Below are positions 32,575 through 40,020 of a stretch of 64,000 bases of DNA, piece after piece (within the stretch, counting starts at the first letter, position 1; each line of letters starts with the position of its first letter). This DNA comes from SAR202 cluster bacterium (lineage in GTDB: Bacteria > Chloroflexota > Dehalococcoidia > Lucifugimonadales > GCA-2712585): contig VGZZ01000008.1 in NCBI GenBank assembly GCA_016872285.1, forward strand, positions 1 through 64,000. Direction: 5' to 3'. A program made the position numbers and the translations under genes. The notes under the pieces were generated by a model, which was not told the origin of the DNA, did not search any database, and saw only the letters and a list, made by a program, of their open reading frames with translations.

Positions 32575-33810
32575 ATGGACTTTGAACTCAAATTCACCCC
32601 GGAATTAGAAGGCTTCCGTAAAAAAGTCCAGGACTGGCTCAAAGCCAACATCCCCGACGGCATGGAGAACCCTGCCGACCCCGTTGACCTCACCCTGGAA
32701 GGCTACAACAAACAGCGCGCCCTTGGCCGCAAAATGGCCGAGCTAGGCTGGCTCTACCCCACCTACCCCAAAGAGTACGGCGGCGGCGGCCTCTCCGATG
32801 ACGAGGCCATCATCATCGAGACCGAGCTTGACCGCTACGACCAGCTTCTGCCCCCCTACTACGACTCCGGCGGCAAGCTGGCCGCCGCCACCATCATGGT
32901 CTGGGGCACCGATGAGCAGAAGCGCGCCTTCCTACCTCCTATCCTTACCGGCAAAGTCCGAAGCTGGCAGCTCCTCACCGAGCCCGACGCCGGCTCCGAC
33001 CTCGCCAACGTCAAGACCACCGCCATCCGTGACGGCGACCACTATGTCGTCAACGGCCAGAAAATCTTCGTCGGCAGCGCCCACGGCGCCGAATGGTCCT
33101 GGATGATCGCCAACACCAGCCCCAACGGCAAGCGCCACGAGAATCTTAGCTGGTTCGTCCTCCCCATGGACCTCCCCGGCGTCACCTGGACCCACATGGA
33201 CCTCATCTTCGCCGGCAACGAGTCCGGCGCCCTCAGCGGCTACAAGAATACCGTCTATCTGGAGAACGTCCGCATCCCTGCCTTCAACCTCGTCGGCGGC
33301 GAGAACAACGGCTGGAAAGTCGCCGGCACCCACCTTGAGTTGGAGCACGGCCTTATGCAAGGCTCTCTTAACGGCGACCGCACCCTTCAGAAGGTCTTCA
33401 AGGTCTGCCGCGACTTGAAGCGCGAAGGCAGACATCTCCTTGAGCACGACGACGTCCGCGAAGAACTCGCTGACCTCTATATCGACTCCGAGCTTACCCG
33501 CCTTCTCCACCTCCGCAACTACTGGATGCGCTCCGCCAAAAAGCCGATGACCTACGAAGGCCCCCAGGCCTACCTCCACATGAAGCGCGCCGCCCTCCGC
33601 ACCTCCAAGTCCCTCCACAAAATCCTCGGCCCCTACGCCCTCACCCTTGATAAAGAGCGCGGCCTGGAGGACGGCCACATCGAAGTCCAGCAGCGCGGCG
33701 GCATCGTCGCGCAGCACCCGGGCGGCACCGTGGAGATACAGAAGGTCATTATCGCCCGCCGTCTCGGTATTGGACGCGCCGTCAAAGAACAGGCGGGGGT
33801 GCTTCGCTAG
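32575..33810 (+). CDS. acyl-CoA dehydrogenase 1
   Basis: 411 residues from the ATG at 32575 (the frame continues upstream through repeat sequence only). FAD-dependent acyl-CoA dehydrogenase: helical N-domain with Y-P-K-E-Y-G-G-G-G-L near 65-74, middle beta-domain Q-L-L-T-E-P-D-A-G-S-D-L-A near 131-143 and V-N-G-Q-K-I-F-V near 160, then a helical C-domain. It desaturates an acyl-CoA at alpha-beta, passing electrons to an electron-transfer flavoprotein. It is larger than short-chain enzymes (about 380) and resembles CaiA/FadE-type members. The next gene starts 2 nt after its stop, so the pair probably forms a heteromer. Confidence 0.9.
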   Translation: MDFELKFTPELEGFRKKVQDWLKANIPDGMENPADPVDLTLEGYNKQRALGRKMAELGWLYPTYPKEYGGGGLSDDEAIIIETELDRYDQLLPPYYDSGGKLAAATIMVWGTDEQKRAFLPPILTGKVRSWQLLTEPDAGSDLANVKTTAIRDGDHYVVNGQKIFVGSAHGAEWSWMIANTSPNGKRHENLSWFVLPMDLPGVTWTHMDLIFAGNESGALSGYKNTVYLENVRIPAFNLVGGENNGWKVAGTHLELEHGLMQGSLNGDRTLQKVFKVCRDLKREGRHLLEHDDVREELADLYIDSELTRLLHLRNYWMRSAKKPMTYEGPQAYLHMKRAALRTSKSLHKILGPYALTLDKERGLEDGHIEVQQRGGIVAQHPGGTVEIQKVIIARRLGIGRAVKEQAGVLR

Positions 33811-33812
33811 CC

Positions 33813-34943
33813 ATGGACCTCTCTCTTACCGAAAGCCAGGAGATGCTCAAAGCCTCCGCCCGCGAGCTGGTGGAGCGCGAGTTCTCCAAAGACAACCTCG
33901 TTAAGAAGGACACCAACGGCGGCTTCCAGCCCTCCGACTGGAAGAAGATCGCCGACCTTGGCTGGGCCGGCCTCCTCATCCCCGACGAGTTTGGCGGCGA
34001 AGGCGGCTCCCTCACCGACGCCGCTGTCATATTCCATGAGCTGGGCCGAGGTCCCGTCCCCGGTCCCCACTTCTCCTCCGCTGTCCTCGGCACCCTCACT
34101 GTCCTGGAAGGCGCTACCCCCGAGCAGAAGATGAGCCTCCTCCCCCGTCTCGCCGTCGGCGCAACGGTTGTCTTGGCTCCCGCCATTACCGAGTCCGACT
34201 ACGGTTGGTCGGCCAGCCAGATCCAGATGAAAGCCGCCAAGCGAAACGGCAGCTACACCCTCAACGGCGCTAAGCTCTTCGTCCAGGACGCCATCGGCGC
34301 TACCCACATCCTCTGCGCCGCCCGCCTCGGCAGCGGCAAAATCGGCCTCTTCATTGTCGACGCCAAGACCCCCGGCGTGTCCCTACGGCCCCTCCCGGGC
34401 TTCACCACCGGCGTCGGCGAAGTCCGTTTCGACCGCGTCATCATCCACGAGTCCAACCTCCTCGGCGAAGGCCGCGAGGACGGCTGGACTATCCTGGAAC
34501 GAACGCTCCAAAAAGCCATCCCCATTCTATGTGCCTACCAGGTCGGCGGCAGCGAGAAGGTCTTCGAAATGTCCCTGGAATACGCCAACACCCGCGTCCA
34601 GTTCGGCATGGTCATCGGACGGTTCCAGCGCGTCCAGGACCATGTCATCGAGCAGGTCAACCAGCTGGACGCCGCTCGATGGGCCACCTACGAGGCCCTT
34701 TGGAAGCTCGATACCGGCCAGCCCGCCGCCGCCAGCGTCCACATGGCCAAAGCCCTCGCCAGCGAGGCCTACTACCAGGTGTGCAACGCCGCCCACGAAG
34801 TCCACGCCGGCCTCGGCATCATGCGCGAGTACGGCCTCTACCTCCACACCAAAATGTCCCGCACCCTCTACCACTACCTCGGCGACCCCAAATTCCACAA
34901 GCGCCGCCTCACCAACGCCCTGGAAGCCCAAGGCGTCATCTAG
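33813..34943 (+). CDS. acyl-CoA dehydrogenase 2
   Basis: 376 residues, starting 2 nt after the preceding stop. Short-form acyl-CoA dehydrogenase with I-P-D-E-F-G-G-E-G-G near 51-60, a degenerate middle domain (A-P-A-I-T-E-S-D-Y-G) and a C-domain with A-N-T-R-V-Q-F-G near 254. The usual T-E-P-x-A-G-S substrate/FAD loop is not clear here, so it may be the non-catalytic half of an alpha/beta heteromer with the gene before it, as seen in steroid side-chain and related degradations. Confidence 0.87.
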   Translation: MDLSLTESQEMLKASARELVEREFSKDNLVKKDTNGGFQPSDWKKIADLGWAGLLIPDEFGGEGGSLTDAAVIFHELGRGPVPGPHFSSAVLGTLTVLEGATPEQKMSLLPRLAVGATVVLAPAITESDYGWSASQIQMKAAKRNGSYTLNGAKLFVQDAIGATHILCAARLGSGKIGLFIVDAKTPGVSLRPLPGFTTGVGEVRFDRVIIHESNLLGEGREDGWTILERTLQKAIPILCAYQVGGSEKVFEMSLEYANTRVQFGMVIGRFQRVQDHVIEQVNQLDAARWATYEALWKLDTGQPAAASVHMAKALASEAYYQVCNAAHEVHAGLGIMREYGLYLHTKMSRTLYHYLGDPKFHKRRLTNALEAQGVI

Positions 34944-35041
34944 ACTTTGGCCTTAAACACACTCATGCCACGAGCCCTCAATTCCTCCGAATTTGTTCAC
35001 TCCACTTTTGCCTGTAGGGACGAGTGGGAAGGTGAAGTCAC

Positions 35042-35151
35042 ATCAGGTTCTCCCTCTTTTCCTCGTGAGGAAAAGGGGGAGTTAGAGGGGGAATTGGTGC
35101 AATCTTTTTTCTTCCCCTTCCTAAAAGGAAGGGGCCAGGGGATGGTGGCCC
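35042..35151. repeat. composite double-hairpin repeat (copy A10, variant stems)
   Basis: Module 1 TTTTCCTC-GT-GAGGAAAA inside CTCCCTC/GGGGGAG (one mismatch); linker GTTAGAGGGGGAATTGG; module 2 CCCCTTCCT-AAA-AGGAAGGGG; tail CAGGGGATGGTGGCCCC. It is closest to copy A6 at 21225. Confidence 0.8.
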
Positions 35152-35217
35152 CGCTTGAAGACACGTTGGCTCTTCATAACCCACTGTCCGGAATCTCAAG
35201 AGGCCGGCCCCACTAAC

Positions 35218-36456
35218 ATGCTCTCCCCCTACCGCGTCCTAGACCTCTCCGATAGCCGCGGCATCATGTGCGGCAAAATCCTCGCCGACCTCGGCGCCAA
35301 CGTCATCGCCGTCGAGCCTCCCTGGGGCAACCCTTCCCGGCGCGCCGGCCCTTTCTACCAGGACGACCCCGACCCCGAAAAAAGCCTCTTCTGGGCATTG
35401 AACGCCAGCAACAAGCGCAGCGTTACCCTCGACATCGAAAAGCCCGAAGGCCAGGCCGTCCTCAAGCGCCTCGTCAAAGACAGCCACTTCCTCATCGAGT
35501 CCTTTAACCCGGGCTATCTACATGAGCTAGGCTTGGGTTATAAGCAGATCAAGAAGATAAATCCCGCCCTCATATTTGTATCCATCACCGCCTTCGGTCA
35601 GGACGGCCCCTACAAAGACTACCGCGCCCTGGACCTCACCGGCATGGCCCTCAGCGGCATGATGTACCTCACCGGTGATACCGACCGGCCTCCCGTCCGC
35701 GTCACCTCCCCCCAGTTCTGGGTCGCTGGCGGCGCTTCCGGCGCGGCGGGCGCCATGATCGCCAACTACCACCGACTCCTAACCGGCCAGGGCCAGCACG
35801 TCGATGTCTCCTGCCAGCAGGCCGTGGCCCGCGCCCTCTCCCACGCCCCCATGATCTGGGACATGGAGCGCTACAACATGAAGCGCCAGGGCCCCTTCCG
35901 CCCCGTCGGCCAGGTCAATCTGCGCATCAACTGGGAATGTAAGGATGGCTATGTCAATTTCATACAGCCCGGCGGCCATACTGGCGGACGCAGCATGATG
36001 AATCTATCTAACTGGATGGACGAGGAGGAGATGGGCCATCGCGTCCTCCGCGAGACCAACTGGGGTGAAATCGGCTTTGGTCGCCTCGGCAAGGAGCTTC
36101 TAGACGAAATGACGCCGCCCCTGGAACGCTTCTTCAAGACCAAGACCAAACGTGAACTGGCCGACGGCGCCCTCAAACGCCGCATCCTCCTCTTCCCCGT
36201 CAACGACCCCAAGGACGTCTTCGAGTACCCCCAGCTTATCGCCCGCGACTTCTTTCAGAAGGTCGAGCCTCCCCTGGGCCCCGACGGCCAGAAGACCATG
36301 CCCATCCTCGGCCCCTTCATCAAAACTGGCCTCAGCCCCAACGAGGCCATCCGCCGTGCCCCCCGCATCGGCCAGCATAACGACGAGGTCTACCAAAAAG
36401 AGTTCGGTCTGACCTCGCGGGAACTGAAGAAACTGAAAGAGGCCAAGGCGATATGA
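35218..36456 (+). CDS. CaiB/BaiF family CoA-transferase 1
   Basis: 412 residues from the ATG at 35218, where the family N-terminus begins (Y-R-V-L-D-L-S); the ORF is open 21 codons further up. Class III CoA-transferase: L-A-D-L-G-A-N-V-I-A-V-E-P near 21-33, N-K-R-S-V-T-L-D near 62, and S-I-T-A-F-G-Q-D-G-P-Y-K-D-Y near 122-135 with the region carrying the catalytic Asp that forms a CoA-linked anhydride. It moves CoA between carboxylates. It overlaps the next gene by 4 nt (ATGA), so the two subunits are likely made together. Confidence 0.9.
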   Translation: MLSPYRVLDLSDSRGIMCGKILADLGANVIAVEPPWGNPSRRAGPFYQDDPDPEKSLFWALNASNKRSVTLDIEKPEGQAVLKRLVKDSHFLIESFNPGYLHELGLGYKQIKKINPALIFVSITAFGQDGPYKDYRALDLTGMALSGMMYLTGDTDRPPVRVTSPQFWVAGGASGAAGAMIANYHRLLTGQGQHVDVSCQQAVARALSHAPMIWDMERYNMKRQGPFRPVGQVNLRINWECKDGYVNFIQPGGHTGGRSMMNLSNWMDEEEMGHRVLRETNWGEIGFGRLGKELLDEMTPPLERFFKTKTKRELADGALKRRILLFPVNDPKDVFEYPQLIARDFFQKVEPPLGPDGQKTMPILGPFIKTGLSPNEAIRRAPRIGQHNDEVYQKEFGLTSRELKKLKEAKAI

Positions 36457-37661
36457 CCCACCCATTTGAAGGCGTAAAAGTCCTCGACTTCTGCTGGGTC
36501 GCCATCGGCCCTATGACTACCCGCTACTTCGCCGACTTCGGCGCCACGGTCGTGCGCATTGAGTCCATCCACCGCATCGATACCATCCGTACCGCCACGC
36601 CCCTCAAAAACAACACCCCCGGCACCAACCACAGCGCCTATTTCGCCAACTACAACAGCGGCAAGCATAGCATGGCCCTCAACATGGGCGACCCCCGTGC
36701 CAAAGATGTCGCCCTGGAACTCGCCAAATGGGCTGACATCGTCACCGAGAACTTTACGCCCGGCGTTATGGAGAAGTGGGGCCTGGGTTATGAAGACCTC
36801 AAGAAGGTCAACCCCAACCTCATTATGTTTAGCGCCTCCATGCAGGGACGAGGCGGCCCCTTCTCTAATCACCCGGGCTTTGGCCCCGTCCTCACCGCCC
36901 TCTCCGGCCACACCCACCTTACCGGCTGGCCCGACCGTACCCCCACCAGTCCCTACGGCGCCTACACCGACTTCCTCCTCCCCCGCCTCGCCGTCGCCGC
37001 CCTCGGCGCCGCCCTCGACCACCGGCGACGCACCGGCCAGGGCGTCTATATCGATATGTCGCAGCTAGAAGGCTCCCTCTACTTCGTCGCCGACGCCCTC
37101 ATGGACTACGCCGGCAACCATCGAGTCCCCGTGCGCCAGGGGAATCGGCACGTGTCCCACGCCCCCCACAATGCCTACCCCTGCCAGGGCGAGGACCGGT
37201 GGTGCGCCATCGGCTGCCAGAACGACCAGGACTGGATAGCCCTCTGCAAAGTCATCGGCAGGCCAGAGCTAGCTAAGGACAAACGCTACGCCACCCAGGA
37301 GTCCCGTAAGAAGCACGAGGATGAAATCGACAAGCTCATCAGCGCCTGGACCCACGACAAAGACGCCTTCGACGTCATGCATCGATGCCAGGCCGCAGGT
37401 GTGCCCGCCGGTGTGGTCCAGACCTGCGAAGACCTCTTCAACGACCCCCAGTTTAAGCACCGCAATCATTACGTCTTCCTCGACCACAAGGAGATAGGCC
37501 GCCACGCCTATGACGGCGTCGAGTTCAAGCTCTCCGAAGGCCACCCTACCTACCAGCCCTCCCCCCTCCTCGGCGAGCACACCGAGTGGGTCTGCAAAGA
37601 AATCCTGGGCTGGGGCGACGCCCGCATCAAGCGAGAGACTGAGTCCGGACTCCTGAGCTAA
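36453..37661 (+). CDS. CaiB/BaiF family CoA-transferase 2
   Basis: 402 residues, start overlapping the preceding stop (ATGA). Class III CoA-transferase: V-K-V-L-D-F-C-W-V near 9-17, F-A-D-F-G-A-T-V-V-R-I-E near 30-41, G-K-H-S-M-A-L-N-M and L-S-G-H-T-H-L-T-G-W-P-D-R near 150-162. It is distinct from transferase 1 and may be its partner in a heterodimer or act on another acid in the same pathway. Last gene of the acyl-CoA cluster; the toxin-antitoxin pair follows. Confidence 0.9.
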   Translation: MTHPFEGVKVLDFCWVAIGPMTTRYFADFGATVVRIESIHRIDTIRTATPLKNNTPGTNHSAYFANYNSGKHSMALNMGDPRAKDVALELAKWADIVTENFTPGVMEKWGLGYEDLKKVNPNLIMFSASMQGRGGPFSNHPGFGPVLTALSGHTHLTGWPDRTPTSPYGAYTDFLLPRLAVAALGAALDHRRRTGQGVYIDMSQLEGSLYFVADALMDYAGNHRVPVRQGNRHVSHAPHNAYPCQGEDRWCAIGCQNDQDWIALCKVIGRPELAKDKRYATQESRKKHEDEIDKLISAWTHDKDAFDVMHRCQAAGVPAGVVQTCEDLFNDPQFKHRNHYVFLDHKEIGRHAYDGVEFKLSEGHPTYQPSPLLGEHTEWVCKEILGWGDARIKRETESGLLS

Positions 37662-37673
37662 ACTAACAATCTA

Positions 37674-37707
37674 AGTATTGCAGTAAATACTGCAATACTG
37701 CTATGCT
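37674..37707 (+). promoter_or_regulatory. promoter and palindromic operator of the toxin-antitoxin pair
   Basis: A perfect inverted repeat, AGTATTGCAGTA-AA-TACTGCAATACT in two 12-bp arms (37674-37685 and 37688-37699). It overlaps a promoter: TTGCAG (37678-37683), 18 nt, TATGCT (37702-37707). This is the layout expected for autoregulation by the ribbon-helix-helix antitoxin. The gene has GGAGG 7 nt before its ATG. Confidence 0.75.
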
Positions 37708-37731
37708 GTTTGTACCCCCGGAGGTGTTGTT

Positions 37732-38040
37732 ATGGCCCAAGAAACCAAGACCCGTTTTACCTTAGACATGGACACCAGCTTTCAACGTCGACTGAAAGTT
37801 ATGGCCGCCCTCAAAGGCGTCTCCATGCGTGAATACTGCCTCGCCGCCATCTCTAACGAGTTGGAGAAGGACGAGGAGTTTCGAACAAAACCTAGAGGCT
37901 TAACCCTGGAGGCCATCGAACGAATGCGCAAGGTCAGAGACGAAGTTTTTAAGGGGAAAGCTTTGAAAAATGATTCAACAGAAATTATCCGTCAGGCTCG
38001 CGAAGAACGATCCAAATACCTAGAAGAACGATCTCAGTAG
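37732..38040 (+). CDS. antitoxin, ribbon-helix-helix type (VapB-like)
   Basis: 102 residues. The N-terminal beta-helix-helix pattern (T-R-F-T-L-D-M-D-T-S-F-Q-R-R-L-K, then A-A-L-K-G-V-S-M-R-E-Y) fits an RHH DNA-binding domain. The C-terminal half is charged and probably disordered until it wraps the toxin. It likely neutralises the PIN toxin encoded 3 nt downstream and represses its own promoter via the palindrome at 37674. Codon use is mixed and AT-richer than neighbours, as expected for an acquired module. Confidence 0.82.
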   Translation: MAQETKTRFTLDMDTSFQRRLKVMAALKGVSMREYCLAAISNELEKDEEFRTKPRGLTLEAIERMRKVRDEVFKGKALKNDSTEIIRQAREERSKYLEERSQ

Positions 38041-38042
38041 CA

Positions 38043-38486
38043 ATGAATGGTTGGATCGTTCTGGATGCTAGTTTTGCAGTTAAGCTCCTAGTGGTCGAGC
38101 CGTTCTCAGATCTAGCATACGCATTAACTGCTCAATGGGCAGTTGAGGGTAAGGACACTGTTGCGCCCCACTTCATGTTCGCTGAGGTAGCTAATGCCCT
38201 ATATAGAAAACATCTCGGGGGTGAGTTGTCGCAACTTGAGATTCTAACCCTGATTGATAACCTACATGCCGCAAAGATCCAACTAATGACGCCTCCCAGT
38301 CTTTATACCCATGCAGTTCAACTGTCCAGTCAACTTAAGCAAAGCACTATTTATGATTCTCTGTACCTGGCCTTAGCCCAACACCTGAATAGCGAACTCT
38401 GGACCGCAGACCAGCGTTTTTACAAAGCAGCGGTCTCAGTATTCCCTAACGTCAAATGGATAGGAGACCCAAACCTTAACTCCTAA
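38043..38486 (+). CDS. PIN-domain ribonuclease toxin (VapC-like)
   Basis: 147 residues, starting 2 nt after the antitoxin stop. A PIN-domain nuclease with the four expected acidic residues: D8 (V-L-D-A-S-F-A-V-K-L), E48 (M-F-A-E-V-A-N-A-L), D105 (I-Y-D-S-L-Y-L-A-L-A) and D123 (L-W-T-A-D-Q-R-F). These bind Mg2+ for RNA cleavage, usually of tRNA or rRNA. All are intact, so the toxin is probably active. Mixed codon use, like the antitoxin. Confidence 0.88.
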   Translation: MNGWIVLDASFAVKLLVVEPFSDLAYALTAQWAVEGKDTVAPHFMFAEVANALYRKHLGGELSQLEILTLIDNLHAAKIQLMTPPSLYTHAVQLSSQLKQSTIYDSLYLALAQHLNSELWTADQRFYKAAVSVFPNVKWIGDPNLNS

Positions 38487-38578
38487 GCGCACTCGTTCTC
38501 TCACCCTGCCATCTCCTCATTGACATCAAGTCCCCCCTTTCGCTAACTTATCTCTAGTTAGCTCGTGGAGGATAAATA

Positions 38579-39694
38579 ATGTCCACCTTCAAGCTGGTCT
38601 CCTCGGACTCCCACATCATGGAGCCCCCTGACCTCTGGCTGGAGCGAATAGACCCCGCCTTCAAAGACCGCGCCCCTCGAGTACGCCGCGAAGGCGAGTT
38701 CGACCAGTGGTATGCCGACGGTGATGTAAAATTTGGCGTCGTCGGCTCCAACACCCAGGCCGGCCGCCGATTTACCGCCCCCGAGACCATCCGCACCGAG
38801 GGCCGCTACGAGGACGTCCTCCCCGGCGGCTACGACCCCCACGCCCACGTCAAAGACCTGGACGTCGACACTGTTTATGCCGGCGTCGTCTACCCCTCCA
38901 TGGGCCTCACCACCTGGGTCATCCCTTCCAGCGACCTCCTCTCCGCCGTCTTCCGAGCCTATAACGACTGGCTCGCCGACTTCTGCCGCCCCTACCCCAA
39001 CCGCCTACGCGGCCTCGCTATGCTCAATATCGATAGCGTCGATGAAGGCGTCAAAGAACTAAAACGCGCCCGCAAAATCGGCCTGGCCGGCGCCATGATA
39101 CCCCAGCGCCCCGTCTTCGGCCGCTATGACGCCCTCATGTACGAGCCCCTCTGGAACGCCGCCGAACACCTGGACATGCCCCTCGCCATCCACATCGGCA
39201 CCTCCCGATGGGTCCCCGGCGGTGTCCCCACCTTCGGCGCCGACAAGGGCCTGGTGGAGTTCACCAACCAGGAATACCACATGAAGGACAACATCTGCGC
39301 CCTCCTCTACTCCAGCGTCTTCGACCGCCACCCCAAACTCAAAATCGGCGTGGTCGAGTACGAAATCTCCTGGGCGCCCTACCTCCTCAACCGCGCCGAC
39401 CACATCTACCAGGAGCGCCCCGCCAAGTTTCCCTACCGGCACCCCAACGGCGCCCTCCCCAGCGACATCTTTAAGGAACACATGTACATTAGCTTCCAGG
39501 AGGACGACCTGGGCATCCAGCTCCGCGATTACGTCGGCGTCAACACCCTCATGTGGGGCAGCGATTACCCCCACGCCGAGTCCACCTTCCCCAAGTCCCG
39601 CGAAATCGTAGACCGAATCCTTGAAGGCGTCCCCGAAGACGAAAAAGTCCTCATCGCCGGTGAAAACTGCGCCCGCGTCTTCGGCGTCAAGTAA
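38579..39694 (+). CDS. amidohydrolase family protein 2 (amidohydrolase 2 type)
   Basis: 371 residues; GGAGG 9 nt upstream of the ATG. S-S-D-S-H-I-M-E-P near 8-16, M-L-N-I-D-S-V-D-E-G near 145, A-I-H-I-G-T-S near 203, W-G-S-D-Y-P-H-A-E-S near 326. It shares the architecture of the protein at 29811 but differs in the metal-site loops. A TIM-barrel hydrolase or decarboxylase of the ACMSD superfamily; the substrate is unknown. It is monocistronic with a strong terminator. Confidence 0.87.
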   Translation: MSTFKLVSSDSHIMEPPDLWLERIDPAFKDRAPRVRREGEFDQWYADGDVKFGVVGSNTQAGRRFTAPETIRTEGRYEDVLPGGYDPHAHVKDLDVDTVYAGVVYPSMGLTTWVIPSSDLLSAVFRAYNDWLADFCRPYPNRLRGLAMLNIDSVDEGVKELKRARKIGLAGAMIPQRPVFGRYDALMYEPLWNAAEHLDMPLAIHIGTSRWVPGGVPTFGADKGLVEFTNQEYHMKDNICALLYSSVFDRHPKLKIGVVEYEISWAPYLLNRADHIYQERPAKFPYRHPNGALPSDIFKEHMYISFQEDDLGIQLRDYVGVNTLMWGSDYPHAESTFPKSREIVDRILEGVPEDEKVLIAGENCARVFGVK

Positions 39695-39704
39695 GCTATA
39701 AACA

Positions 39705-39735
39705 AAAAGGCGGGCCGGTTATCGGCCCGCCTTTT
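39705..39735. terminator. bidirectional terminator between amidohydrolase 2 and moaD-like gene
   Basis: AAAAGGCGGGCCG-GTTAT-CGGCCCGCCTTTT: a perfect 13-bp stem with A- and T-runs, serving both convergent genes. Confidence 0.88.
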
Positions 39736-39754
39736 CTATTCTTAAGTTGGTGCG

Positions 39755-40018
39755 TCACCCGCCGCCAATGGCCGGTATGAAATGCACCTCGGACTCCGTC
39801 GCAACCTTCTCCATCAACCCCATCCGGCCAATCTCCCCATCCACCGACACCGCCAGGTTTGGCCGCAGTTGCCCGTCCTCCACCAGCCTCTCCTTGATGC
39901 CTGGGAACCTGGCCTCCAGGGCCTCCACAACCTGCCTCACGTTCCTGGCCTCCACCTCCACCTCTTTGACCCCTTTAGTCAGGGGCAGCAGCAAGGTGGG
40001 TATGAAGACCCTGGGCAC
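39755..40018 (-). CDS. MoaD/ThiS-family sulfur-carrier-like protein
   Basis: 87 residues of ubiquitin-like beta-grasp pattern ending in A-I-G-G-G, the flexible Gly-Gly tail that is activated and carries sulfur in MoaD/ThiS. The centre has A-R-F-P-G-I-K-E-R-L and L-R-P-N-L-A-V-S-V-D-G typical of MoaD. It lies 2 nt downstream of the molybdenum hydroxylase large-subunit gene on the same strand, so it is probably in the same transcript and may help supply molybdopterin sulfur. It could also carry sulfur for another pathway. Confidence 0.85.
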   Translation of the reverse strand: MPRVFIPTLLLPLTKGVKEVEVEARNVRQVVEALEARFPGIKERLVEDGQLRPNLAVSVDGEIGRMGLMEKVATESEVHFIPAIGGG

Positions 40019-40020
40019 GG

